This document shows positions 11,640-22,811 of a stretch of DNA of 64,000 nucleotides, in pieces. How positions within the stretch are numbered: position 1 is the first letter of the stretch; each line of letters begins with the position of its first letter. The translations under genes and the position numbers were made by a program. The stretch spans positions 7,936,001 to 8,000,000 of the forward strand of contig JAEILZ010000001.1 of the NCBI GenBank assembly GCA_018873225.1, read 5' to 3'. The DNA is from [Phialemoniopsis] sp. UDSM-2020 (taxonomy: Eukaryota; Ascomycota; Sordariomycetes; Thyridiales; Thyridiaceae). The notes under the pieces were generated by a model. The model did no database searches. It was not told where the DNA came from and saw nothing but the letters and a program-made list of their open reading frames with translations.

Positions 11640-12910
11640 TCAACGACACGACCGACCCATCATCATCATCATCCGCATCCGCCCGCCGCCGCCCCACACA
11701 CCCGCAAACCCATCCCGGCCAAACACAAGCCCCAGCGCCCTCGCCATCCCTCCTCCTCCTCCTCCTCCTCCTCCTTCTACCCATCCACCCATATCACCAT
11801 CATCACCATCACCATCATCACCATCTTCTTCTTCAAGCCGCCGACGCCACCACTCGGCCTCCTCCTCCCCGCCGTCCGTAGTAGTAGCAGCAGCCCGCCG
11901 CCAGCGGTACACGTACAGCGCCCCGCGCAGCGCCGCGCGCGAGGCCTCCTTGGCGCGCGCGTACGCCTCGTCGGTGGTGGCGCTCCTCCTCTGTGCCTGT
12001 GGCAGTGGCAGCAGCAGCATCGAAGAAGTGGTAGTGGTGGAAGAGAAAGAGGTGTGGCGGCGCCGGGGCCGGAACGTCGCGGCCGTGGGCTCGGGGGCCG
12101 GGCGGGCGAGGTGGAAGGCCTCGACGGAGAGGCCGGCGTGGTGCCGAGGCTGGTAACCACGTCTGTTGCGGGACGACGGGGTTGTTGTCGCGGTGGATGA
12201 GGGGGAAGGGGAAGGGGAAGGCGAGTGGTCGTTTTCGTCGTTGTTGTCGTTGTTGTCGTTGTTGTCGTTGTTGTTGTCGTTGTCGTTGACATCCTCTTCT
12301 CCTCCATGTTCTTCTCCTGCAGCAGCTGCCCCACCATCTTGTCCTTGTCCTTGTCCTTGTCCTTGTCCTTGTCCTTGTTGTCCATCCTCCTCCTCCTCCT
12401 CAGACCCCTTCTCCTCTTCATCCCCATCCCACCCCTCGGCCCCCCAGCGCTCAGCCGCCCACCCAGCCCACTCCGTCTCCACGGCGCACCGCCTCGCCAC
12501 CCAGTTGCGCGAGACGACGCCCCGCGCCTCGAGCTCGCGCAGCTTGGCGCGCAGGGCCGACGCGACGCGCGGGTGCACGAGCCTGACCCAAGAAGCATCG
12601 GCATCGTCTCCTCCGTCTTTGTTGTTATTACTACCGCCGCCAAACAGCTGGGCGACCAGCTCGTCGAGGGCAAAGTCGACGTTCTCGAGGCCCAGGCGGT
12701 GGCGCGCGAGGTGCGACGCCATGAGGAGGCGGTCGCGCGCGGTCCAGGGGATGCGCCGGTTCTGGCCGCGGTGGAGGAGGTGGAGGGGTACGCCGCGGAC
12801 CGTCTTTTTTTTTTTTTTTTCCCATGAATGAGTGAGAGATAGAGAAGAGGAGGAGAAGGAGGATAGGGACTTACAGGACTGTCGTTGATGTTGGTATTAT
12901 TTCTGGGCAT
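11640..12910 (-). CDS. Hypothetical protein with Myb/SANT-like N-terminus (pair 2, left; two exons)
   Basis: Exon 1 is 12875-12910 (12 codons) and exon 2 is 11640-12803. The 71-nt intron has a GTAAGT donor and an A-rich AG acceptor, and phase 0 is kept. The product is 399 residues. After the splice comes RRIPWTARDRLLMASHLAR, which resembles the start of fungal Myb/SANT-type or winged-helix regulators ('PWT..DR.LL'), followed by a Leu-rich helical part and a W-rich segment. The middle is disordered: Glu run, Gln-Gly repeats, Asn-Asp repeats, Ser-Pro repeats. The C-terminus is rich in Gly and Met. No membrane segment. It is divergent to the gene at 13642. A DNA-binding role is only a suggestion; the second and third aromatic residues of a Myb repeat are not clearly placed. 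Confidence 0.5.
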
Positions 12911-13641
12911 ATTTTTTTTGGTTTGTTTGTTTTTGTTTTTGTATTCGTCGTCTTCTTTGACAACCCGAGAGAGGGCACAAGCTTGCTTGGGAGCACAGAT
13001 GAGAAGGGAATATATATTTCGTCGAGCAGCAGCGTTTTTTGCGTCGAGATGTGTGTTTGGGGCTTCGATGAGGTGAGGAAGGGAGGGAGTGTCTTGTTGA
13101 GATGTATTTTGGGGCCTTTTGCTTTCTCTATTGGATGCAATCATAGTCAGCAGAGGCAGAGAAAAAAAGAAGAGAAGAGAGGACAGCAGCGAAGAGACTA
13201 GACAGACAGACCGATTGGACAGAAAGTTGATCAATGTGCAGATCGGACAACGATGAAGAGAGAGAGTTCGCTTTGGTTATTCCAAAGAGAAAGAAAAAGA
13301 GGCAGTGCTAAGAGGGTTGAGAGGGGTTGGCAGAGAGAAAGCAAACGGCCAAAAAAGAAAAAAAAGAAAATCCAATCTGCCCGCCTTCACCGACGCAAAC
13401 AAAACGGAAACCTGCAGCGACAATCAAGCAGAACAGAAGAAAAAAAAAAGAGCTTCAATCAAATATTCCTCAACTCTTCAGCATCAGCATCAGCATCTAG
13501 CATCCAGCATTAGCATTAAGCGTCAAGCATCAGCGTCAATCTATCTCGTTTGCATTTCCCATCTCTCTCTCTCTTCTCTCTCTCTTTCTGTGGAAACAAA
13601 AACACCAACACCATCACCAAAACCATCACCAAACCACCACC
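12911..13641. promoter_or_regulatory. Shared divergent promoter region, pair 2
   Basis: 731 nt between head-to-head starts, strongly purine/pyrimidine-biased, with A-rich and CT-rich runs and a short imperfect CAGCAT(T) repeat at 13479-13530. The right gene begins after a CACCAACACCATCACC-type leader. Confidence 0.35.
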
Positions 13642-14820
13642 ATGAACAACAACAACAACAACAACACCGCCCACCACCTCGTCCTCCTACAACACATGCC
13701 CACCGCCGCCCTGCGCAGCTGGGTCGACTCGTTCGAGGACGCCATCCGCGCCCAGGCCCGCCTCTCGGACGAGCAGCTCGCCGCCTTTGACGAGCTGCGC
13801 CGGCGCGACCCGTCCATCCTCGCCCCGCCCTCGACCCCGGGCATCACGGGCTCGCCGGCCCCGACCGACCTGTCCCAGTGGCCCGCCGAGGCCGTGCTCG
13901 ACCCGGACAACCCGCTCCTGCGCGGCGACGTCGTGGACCGCGCCATGGGCCGGTACCGCGACGAGTACGAGCCCTGGAGGCGCAGGGAGCTCGAGGCGGC
14001 GAGGCGGACGCTGGGTTTGCAGCAGCAGCAGCAGCAGCAGCGGCGGCAGCAGCAGCAGCAGCGGCAGCTACAGCGGCAGGGATATCAGCGGCAAGAGGAG
14101 GAGATGCTGCTGGAGCAGTGTGAGTGTTTTCTGATTTGTTTTGTTTTGTTTTGTTTCCTGTCCTTTTTTTCTCTCTCTCTTTCCATCCTTTCGCTTTCTT
14201 CTTCTTCTTTTTATTTTCTTGCTCGTCTCATCTTCTGTCGGACGATGAATGTTATAGGAGAGACACAAATCAAGTACCACTGCTGCAAACAAACCAGAAG
14301 AAAAAGAACTCACTGGCTGACCTTGCAAACAAAACAGCTCCCTTCGCAAACATCCCTTCTTCCCCGCCTCCTGCTCCTGCAGCTCCTCCGGCTCCTCCTC
14401 GCACACCGACCCGCCGTACCAACAACGACAACAACAACCGACTCTTCTCCCTCCCTCATTTACACACACCGACCCGGACCCGAACCCCGACACAGACCCC
14501 GATGTCAACACCGACTCGACAACACCGGACTACCACCCCACGCGGAGGCACTGCCACAGCAGCAAGAGGAGGAGGAGGAGGAGGAGGAGGAGGAGGAGGA
14601 GTCCCGATCGAAGACATGGCCGACGATGTCACGCGCATCAGGCACTACATGGCGCTGTCGCCGGGCGAGCGCGAGGACCTGTACCGACGCGCGGCGAGGC
14701 GGTACCGGGCCGGGCTGGACCAGGCGTCGGGCGCCATGGTGGCCATGACGGAGCTCTTGGGGCTTGCTGCCGGTGGTGGTGGTGGTGGTGGTGGTGGTGG
14801 TGTCGAGGGACACCGTCACC

Positions 14821-14864
<44 letters not shown>

Positions 14865-14915
14865 CCACAACAAGGTCGGGAGGAGAAGGAGGAGGTGGAG
14901 GAGGAGGAGCTTTAA
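13642..14915 (+). CDS. Hypothetical Gln/Asn-rich protein (pair 2, right; two exons)
   Basis: Exons 13642-14117 and 14258-14915 with a 140-nt intron (GTGTGA donor, TATAG acceptor; the pyrimidine-rich interior is clearly non-coding). The joined product has 377 residues. It begins with an Asn run, then a folded-looking segment at residues 15-120 (helical, DEQLAAFDELRRRDP, later RYRDEYEPWRRRELEAARR), then a Gln run. Exon 2 has a Pro/Thr-rich part, a Gly run, a second helical segment (MALSPGEREDLYRRAARRY), a second Gly run and about 16 Gln from CAA repeats. No signal peptide or membrane segment. The donor was chosen because only it joins the two plausible frames; the GTGAGT two bases downstream does not. 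Function unknown. Confidence 0.52.
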
Positions 14916-15126
14916 AGATATTTGTAATGATACATTGGGAATTTTAAAAGAGGGTAGAAAGAAGAAAAGGGAAGAGACAGACAGATAGATAGGGTGTCTT
15001 TAGGGCAACACATGGGAACAGCAGCAGGAAGAACGGACTTGGATAATTATGTTGACTTTCTCCTGATGATGATGATCATTTGCTACCCCTTTCCCACTTC
15101 CCCTTTTCCCCTTCCCCTTCAATCAA

Positions 15127-15783
15127 TCAATCAACCCAATACCCCCCACAAACCCTCCTCAGCTCCCGAACCATCCCCATCCCATTCCCATTCCCATTCC
15201 CATTCCCACCACCACGCTGCTTCTGCTTCTGCTTCTGCTGCTGCTGCGGCTGCGGCGGCTGCACAATCCCCCGAAACCTCTCGGCATAGACCCTCTTGGC
15301 GCCCGGGTCCAGCAGCACCCCGGCCGCAAGCACGAGCATCTCGCCCCACTCGCCCGCCCGCTCGGCGCCGCGGTCCGCGAGCGCGGCGTGCAGCGCCGAC
15401 AGCACGGCGGCGCTGGCCTCGCGCTGCGCCCGGGACCCGCGCGGCGCGTTGAGCAGCAGCTTTTCCCTCTCTTCGTTGTCGTCTGATAATAAACCGAGGA
15501 CGTGCGGCAGCGGGCGCGGCGGCGAGTCCGGGCTCAGGCGCGCGTGCAGGGCGTAGGCCTGGCAGATGAGGTGGTGGTGCACGTCGGTAGGCGTAGGGTC
15601 GGGCCCCTGCCCCTGGCGGCGGCGGTCGGTGACGGGGACGAGCAGTTTGGTGGTGGTGGTGGTGGTGGCCCAGCGGTGCAGGGCGCGGACGGCGTGGGCG
15701 GTTTGCAGGGCGGTCCAGGTGGCGAGGAAGGCGATGAGGGCGAGTTGGAGGGTTTTGGTCGTGGAGGGGAGGAGGAGATGCAT
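15127..15783 (-). CDS. Small hypothetical membrane-anchored protein (pair 3, left)
   Basis: 218 residues. An N-terminal hydrophobic segment at residues 11-31 (LQLALIAFLATWTALQ) could be a signal anchor. A soluble part of about 150 residues follows, mostly helical with many Ala and Leu (SAAVLSALHAALADRGAE; GEMLVLAAGVLLDPGAKRVY). The tail has Gln-Lys and Gly-Asn repeats before a tryptophan-containing end. The gene is convergent with 13642-14915 and divergent to 16214-18355. No family recognised. Confidence 0.5.
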   Translation of the reverse strand: MHLLLPSTTKTLQLALIAFLATWTALQTAHAVRALHRWATTTTTTKLLVPVTDRRRQGQGPDPTPTDVHHHLICQAYALHARLSPDSPPRPLPHVLGLLSDDNEEREKLLLNAPRGSRAQREASAAVLSALHAALADRGAERAGEWGEMLVLAAGVLLDPGAKRVYAERFRGIVQPPQPQQQQKQKQKQRGGGNGNGNGNGMGMVRELRRVCGGYWVD

Positions 15784-16213
15784 TTCTTTTAGTGGTTTGT
15801 TGTTGTTGTTGTTGTTGTTGTCTTATCTGTCTGAATGAATGAATGAATGAATGAATGAATGAATGAATGAATGAATGGACAAAATGAATGAATGAAATGG
15901 AGACAAATAAATAAATGAAATATATTCCCTCCCCCCCAAAGCCCTGAGGCAGCCAGCCAGCCAACCTCAGGCAGGCAGCACAGCTCTCTCTCTGTTTCTT
16001 TCTCTGCTCTTTTCTTTTTCTTTTTATCTCCTAATCTCATTAATTCTCAATCCTCCTGGTCCAATCCTTTTCTTTCTGAAGCGTCCGTCCACTACTTGTT
16101 TCGCTTAACTTCCAACATCGTCATTATTATTATCATACAACAATCCCATTTTCTTCTCTCTACCGTTCATCTCTTTTTCTCTCACATCCATACAAAAAAA
16201 AAAGCAAACAATC
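15784..16213. promoter_or_regulatory. Shared divergent promoter region, pair 3
   Basis: 430 nt between head-to-head starts. Its left part contains a tetranucleotide repeat (listed separately) and its right part is CT-rich and ends in an A-run before the ATG at 16214. Confidence 0.35.
15832..15877. repeat. (GAAT)n microsatellite
   Basis: About eleven uninterrupted copies of a 4-bp unit in the divergent promoter of pair 3. The unit length is not a multiple of three, which fits a non-coding location. Confidence 0.9.
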
Positions 16214-16409
16214 ATGCCGCCGACCATTCATCAGCAACAAGACGCCAGTCCTTCCACGCCCTTGGCGGCAGAACAGCCGCATTATCCCGTCAACAAGGCT
16301 CTCGACCGCTACCGCCGCAACCTCAAGCGCCAGAAAGAAAAAGACCTGCGCCGGGCCCAGAGGGCGGGAAGCCCGGCTCCGGGGTCAGGTCCGGGTCCGG
16401 GTCCGGGGG

Positions 16410-16444
<35 letters not shown>

Positions 16445-18355
16445 GCTGCTGCTGCTGCTGCTGCTGCTCCTCCAGCAGCAGTCGTTGTGCGGGATGCATC
16501 GCCGCGCCCGCCTTCTCGGTCAACCACTGCCACCACCCCGGCCGGCTCTCGCTCTCGCTCTCGCTCTTCCTCGCCCTCGCCCTCGCCGTTGGCATCTTGG
16601 TCACCATCATCGGCCTCCACCACCACGACACATCAGGTCCTCGTGTCTCCTTCTCCAAGGGCTGCTGCTGTGCAAAGGCCCGAGGAGTCTCGAACGGGAG
16701 GAGCAGGAGGAGGATCTAGTGTCATGCAGGCTAATCTACATGATGATGGCCGGTTTGCATCGTCGGTGTTATCTCGTGGTGGTAGTGTGAGGAGTAGTAG
16801 TCCTCTTGCACCGTCCGAGGCTGAGCGTGCACCCCCTCAGACTCAGGCTCAGGCTCAAGCGATACCAGCAGATGCATCAACCAAGTTTCATGGTCTCCCG
16901 GCTCAATCGACATGTTCGTCGTTGTCGTTGTCGTCGACTTCGGTCCGCCCGAGGCAGGGTCCAGACTTGGTTGTTACTCAGAGACATCTGGAAAGCACTG
17001 CTGCTGCACGCCATGATCCCAAGTCCATCAACAAGCACACGGCCCGAAACCCTCGCACAGACCCGCCGCCGCCCGCCGCCACTCCTCCTCCCAGCACCAG
17101 CACCAGCACCAGCACCACCACCGTTTCGAATACAGACCACCCCAACTATTACCTGCCGCGCAACCACACACCGCCGCACCGCCGCATCGACTGGGCCGGC
17201 CTGTGCAACCCCCTGGTCATCTGCATCCTAGGTACTCTAGGCATCCTCGTCCTTCTCTACCTCCTCTTCTCCCGGCTCGAGTCCGGCTTTGCGTCGAGCT
17301 GCACCGCCATCGGCCACGCCATCGCCAACAACACCGGCCCCATGCTCCTCGCCGTCCAGGCCCTGGCCCTCAACGCCTCGGCCAGCGTGGCCTTGTGGGT
17401 GTCCAACCCTTTCTTCTTCGGAGCTAATCCCAACAACGATCCCGATGGCAACAGCAACAACGGCGGCGACACCACCATCGATTACGACTCGTTCTGGCGC
17501 GACCTCCGCTCCACAAACTCCCTCCTAGAGAGCCTCCTGCACCGCGAACCCCTCCCGCAGGCCGCGCACTTTGCCGCCATCATCATCACCCCCAACGACG
17601 ACGACGATGACAATGACGACGATGTAGCCTCGACCGCCGCCGCCGCCCACACCGACGACTTCGCCCGCGCCCTGACGGACCTATACCCCCTCCCCGCCGA
17701 TCGCCACGCCGCCGCCCGCGCCGCCGCGCAAGCCCTCGCCCTCAACGCCGAGTTCGCCCGCCGCGCCGCCTCGGATCTGCGCCCCCACCTCGCCGCCGTC
17801 GCGCGCATCGCCTCCCGCGCCGCCGCCGGACAAGGCCGCGTCGCGCGCCACGCGGCCCTCGGCTCGTCCTACCCGGCCGCCCTGGCCCGCGCGCTCTTCA
17901 GCGACGGCCGCAAGCGCTCCGCCGCCGCGCTCGCGGCCCACCTGTCGGCGCTCGAGCGCGGCGCCGGAAGCGCGGCGCAGGCCCTGCTGTCGTCGTCCCG
18001 GGGCGCGGGGCTCGACGACCGCGCGCGCCTGGCGTGCGGCGCGCACGAGCGGGCGCAGGCCGAGCTCGTGGGGCTCGCGGCCGGCGTGATGCGGCGCGAG
18101 GCGTCGCTGGCGGACATGGGCGCGGCGCAGGTCCGAGGCGCGCAGGTCCAGGTGCTGTGCGCCATGGCGCGGGCCGACGCCGAGGGGGTCAGGGCGGCGG
18201 CTTCGGATCTGGGCAAGGTGAAGGCCTGGGCTCGGGGGAAGGGCGTGGCAGTGCGTAGGGTGGCTGCGGCTGCGGATGTGGAAGGAGAGGAGGAGTATGA
18301 GAATGTTGTCAGGGGGGTTTTAAGGGATGTTGTTGGTGATGTTGATGTGATGTGA
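16214..18355 (+). CDS. Hypothetical single-pass membrane protein with helical C-terminal domain (pair 3, right)
   Basis: 713 residues from the ATG at 16214. Residues 1-330 are disordered: an early basic segment (LDRYRRNLKRQKEKDLRR), Thr and Ala runs, Arg-Ser repeats and Thr-Ser repeats. One strong membrane segment lies at about residues 331-355 (LVICILGTLGILVLLYLLF). The remaining 350 residues form an Ala/Arg/Leu-rich helical domain with few charged loops apart from one acidic run (poly-Asp about residue 460), with possible N-glycosylation sites just after the membrane segment. A type II topology is inferred. The plan matches 9062-11071, but I cannot show sequence homology by eye. Function unknown. 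Confidence 0.58.
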
Positions 18356-18903
18356 TAATCGGGCTTGTTACTAGAGTTGAACCCAAGCCATAAGTTTGAT
18401 CGAGTGCATCAGCTCCTATTCCTGCAAAGAAGAAAAGTCGAGCACCTCTTTTACATGTCGATATCTGGAATGGTCTAATGCCGGCCGTGACGGGCTGGCT
18501 CCCCTATCCTGAAGCTTCAAGGCATCAGTCATTCACGCCCACACGCTGATAGATTGACACATATACAAAGATGGAATTTTGTTCCAAGGCTGTGTGTATG
18601 TATGTATATATGTACTCAGTGATGAGACCATCCATCGGATCCCTTTGCTGTGTGACTACAGGTCAAGTATGCTGATGCAGTTAAGAGACTCTTCTTAGAA
18701 GTTAGCTGGACTTAGGTGATGTAGACTGGCAGAGAGAGAAGATGAACGAGCTCTCTCTATGGCTATGGCATGGCAAGGGATGGGGGTTTGTAGATGTGTT
18801 CAGCCTGCCTGTGCATTGGGCATAGGGTCTCTTGCCTCTAGGATGATAGGTTGGGGATGGGGATGGTAGTAGTAGTCAGGAGAAAGTGGCTCATATAGCA
18901 TGA

Positions 18904-18950
18904 CTCAGGGGCTCAGGGGCTCAGGGGCTCGGGGGCTCAGGGGCTCAGGA
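18904..18950. repeat. 8-10 bp GGGGCTCA tandem repeat
   Basis: Five to six near-perfect copies of CTCAGGGG. One copy has a single change (CTCGGGGG). Confidence 0.8.
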
Positions 18951-21459
18951 GATCTTATTGATAAGAGTTTCGAGTTTGATCGTATTGAATACAGTCAGTT
19001 ACCTGATAGTACAAGCTCTATTATTATGGGTATCCATTGCATGTAAAAGCTAATGAATGAGCTGATAATGAAGAAAGTTTTAGAAGCAGGAGTCATCAAC
19101 TTGACCGTTAGTAATACCAGCTGTATCTGGTTGCAGTGCTCAATCTGGAAAAGTTGTTCCTTATGCAGCCAAATGTTTCCTATGTATGTAATACCCCAAT
19201 TGTTCTAATGTATAAAGAATGTGTTACGCTACACTGCAAATGGAGGAAGGGGCAAGATAAGTACTAGTGTTACATACTGCAACATATATAGACTCTAGAC
19301 CTGGATTACACACCCAGAGAGACCTTCTTTGTCTCTGTCGGCTAATAGTTAGTTAGTTCTGCCTACTACTCTCAAACCACAACCCGTCCGTCCATCTCCC
19401 ACTTTATTTAATAATGGCTCATATGAACGTATTTGAATATCTAGTTTTGTGAAATGATGTTGCAGAATGTATGTATTGTTATAGTTGGAGAGAAAGGGTT
19501 CCACTGCTATCATCTGGCCCAGGAGCGTACGTATTATCAATAGACTTATCTTGGCACTATGGACAAGGCAGTCTTGCAGGTCTCTCCAGGGAAGCAACCA
19601 TATCTTTGCCAACTGATTGGATTGTTATACCATGCCGTAGATTGCCGCCGCTCTGACCAAACAGACGGCAGCTAAATGTTATGCACCGCCGTTTCCCGTC
19701 CAACGTGGCCGTGCAACTCGTGCACCCAATTGCGTATTTTTCTCAAGATGAGTCCCACAATGATTCTCCACCCGGATCTCAGTCATTCAGCTTGCCTTGT
19801 CAGTTCTTTGACTACTCAAGGCTGATGATACTAACCTTTAACTATCTATCACACCAAGACATACAAGTTAGGTTATATTAATCTAATCTTAAATACTCAA
19901 TGTCTTTATTACCAGATCTGCAAGTAAAACATCTTCAACAGGTGCAGCGCCTGGCAACAAGCTGAAGCAACATCTACAGTTATAGAGCAAAGCTGGATAG
20001 CACCACCAAGCAAAGCTGTGCAAGTGCAGAAGCGTTCAAACCAAGGTAAGCCAGGGTTGAACCGCCGAAAGTGGAATCCAATGGATTTCTATTTACAGCT
20101 TAGGGCTGCGCTGGTCACCGATGGATTTAGTTTATGTTGCCTACCTGCCTGACAGGCCCAATATGGTTGATAGTGATATATATTTCACTAAGGGCTGTAA
20201 GACTAGCAGAGGGAGAGCAAGACCACGCTATAATCCTAAGATCCTAGTCGGGCCTTAGGAGCCGCGCAGTTATCTGGGAACCACCGGTACATCCATACAA
20301 CAAACAGTTGCAATACCATGCCTGCAGTCGATAGTGGCTACATTGGTACAGAGCACCATAATCTTTTAATCTTTAAAGGCTTAATTGCCTTAGCCTGCAG
20401 ATACTTCAAGGGTCTGTTGGCCGGTTGTAGCTCCCCTGAATAGTGAGGATGAGCTTTTAGTCCGGTGGTGACTGACAGACAGGTTCTTCAGTGTAAGTCC
20501 TTTGGCCCGGAGGTCCTTCATAGGTGCAAAGCCTAGCTGGCAGACAGAGAGAGCAGGCAAGATACACGCCGGTAGTCGTCATTATCATTGTCATTATTAG
20601 CGGAAGGGATAAGCAGCAGCAGAGCAGCATTCAAACCCTCAAGCAGTCGACCTGTACAAATCTCAAGACGAGAATTTTTGAAAGGTTGATTGCTTTGCCT
20701 TTTGGGGAAAGGGGGCAGCAGTTCTTGCACTGGCAACATTCAACAGCCTGCTCTCCCAAAAATATAGATATTATTATCCACGGCCAGCTCGTCCAACAAG
20801 ATACCATGCTTAAGCCCAAGTACGCCGAGTGATGCATCAGCCTAAGCCAGCCAGTCAGTCCTGGTTACATGTATTCTGATACTGCTGCCATATTTACAGG
20901 AGGGTAAGAGGAGAGAAGTCTTCTTTATTTATTATGCACTAGAGAGATTTAAATTTAGCTTTTCTTGAGCTGTACTAGAATGCTTGTGTGGTTATTTGAT
21001 GAGTCTAATTTACTTGGATTTTGGGATGGCTTGCCCTCATTGGCTTTGTAGTTCAAATGGGACATGACTGTGTCGTCTTGTTTCTCATATCGATTCAAAT
21101 TTTGTCTTGCACCTGAAAGCAGGCAAGCCCCAGCCTTGGCCACAATCTAAACCCTTCGGACTAAGGCGTTACTACACAAGCATGTTGTAGGTGTTGCCCT
21201 ATCTCCCTTTCTACCTGCAGCATAATATTCACATCAAGATAGCGCTCCTTAATATAATATCATCCGTCCCATGCCTGATGTCTACGCGGTGTAGATATCA
21301 AGAGCTTTGCTGCTTTACTTTATTTGCAGGTTGATATCTTACCAAGTTCTCTTTCAATTACAATTTGTTTTGCCGTCGAGTCAAGCTTATCCTGGTTCTT
21401 CTGCATCTGACTGAGAGCTTTGATATCTGATATACATTTGGCATACAATTTTAACCTTA

Positions 21460-21640
21460 TGCTGGAAAAGGATCCCGGCTGGTCAAGGTGATCTCGGAGA
21501 AGGGCACCTTGGACTTCTCGAGCGCGGAATTGATGGCCACGGCGCCGAGCTTGGGCGCCAAGACCGAGGTGAAGGAGCCGCTTGAACTGTGTTGTGTGGC
21601 CGGTGTTGTCAGCTTCTGGTGGACACCTTTCAAACATCCT
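21460..21640 (-). pseudogene. Acetyl-CoA acetyltransferase (thiolase)-like N-terminal remnant
   Basis: On the minus strand a stretch of about 30 codons reads GSFTSVLAPKLGAVAIN followed by SALEKSKVP. This resembles the N-terminal 'G-S-F-x-S-x-x-A-x-x-L-G-x-x-A-I-x-x-A-L-x-x-x-x-V' segment of thiolases. Nothing thiolase-like is seen before or after: no catalytic Cys segment and no C-terminal His/Cys motifs, and the frame soon becomes random. It is probably a relict or captured fragment; chance resemblance is possible. Confidence 0.35.
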
Positions 21641-22811
21641 CGGGGAAGCTTGGCATTTACAGTGGGCTTGCCTTGGCTGTCGGCGTCCGCGGTCAAACAG
21701 CGGGCTCGGCCACGAAAACATCATTCTGCACACGACAGCCATGTACATCTCCTTGTCACCAGCATGATTCAAGTAAATCAAGGAATACAAGTCAAGGTAA
21801 GAGGTAGAGCTACCTCCTTTGGTATTCAAGCAGGGAAGCTAGAGAGAGATACAACAAACACTATACCCCTGTTAGATATACAGCGTAGGTGTCACCAAGG
21901 TGTGTAGACCAGCATTGTAACTGACCTGGAAAGGTCTCAACGATGTCCAGCGCTGAATCATCCTCTGTCAGCACGGTCAAGCTGGTATGCAGCGAGGACT
22001 GCAGCAGAAAGGGGTTAATGCGGCGGATGAACCTGCTTGACAACCCTTGATTCTAATGAAATAAATATCTCCACAAATGCAGCCCTTATGTCCATCCCTG
22101 TGTTCCTACGGCCGGCCACATTCAAAATATAATGTGTGCTGCCCTGGGATGGATCACATCGTATCGAGCTTGACATAGAGCCCGGCTATCTTGTTCGTCA
22201 GACAGAGCCCTGATATTCAGTCAGTGCCTACACTCCATGCGTGCTCAATTGCTATGATGTCGGGGCGACGTTGTCTGCGACATAGCACGATACAACATAT
22301 ATGATGGGATGGTGATGCTGAGCTAATATGGGACTGTTAGCAGAGAGCTTGGAACGCCCGAGTCGAAGAGTCCTGCGTCGTCCTGTGCGTATCCTATATC
22401 CCATGTCCCATAAGAACGCTGATGATCTCAAGGCGAATTCAAAAACAATGGCTAAAACTTTGCTGCCGGCGCCACGTTCGGACAGCATGGATTTCTGGCC
22501 TGCCTGCAATAAATAAGTGGGATGCTAGGATGATGACCATGTAGACTAGCCTTAGGGGTAGTGCGTCAATAATAAGTATCTGTAGCTTTTGATGCAGATC
22601 TCCCAGGTCATCTTCAGATGATTAAGCATAATGATTTGCCCTCGAGGATACGTTGCATCTTGTGCTGTGTAGATGCATACCTACAAGTAAGTCAAGTGTA
22701 CACTCCTTTTCTGCCATCAAGATGAAACTCTACACTGTCGACACAGATAGCGCGAGTGATGATGATAATATACTGCAGAGCACACATGTGTATGACACAT
22801 CTAACCTGAAC

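Larger units (their letters stand above)
18356..22811. other. Gene desert, 4.5 kb
   Basis: AT-richer sequence with no supported intact gene. It contains a G-rich tandem repeat at 18904-18950 and a short thiolase-like remnant at 21460-21640, both listed separately. Other open frames are short and lack family motifs or splice logic. Confidence 0.5.

Noticed and set aside
11777..13234. Long minus-strand frame of 485 codons over the 11640-12910 gene
   Set aside because: Its composition is Thr/Arg repeats from the shifted reading of trinucleotide runs. The other frame gives ordered segments and consistent splice sites.
14120..14125. GTGAGT donor for the 13642 gene
   Set aside because: It is the better consensus, but joining it to the acceptor at 14257 leads to the wrong frame for the ordered C-terminal part; the GTGTGA at 14118 fits.
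16096..16719. Plus-strand frame overlapping the 16214 gene with a hydrophobic run
   Set aside because: It overlaps the longer supported frame, and its hydrophobic part comes from the same Arg-Ser and Thr repeats read out of frame.
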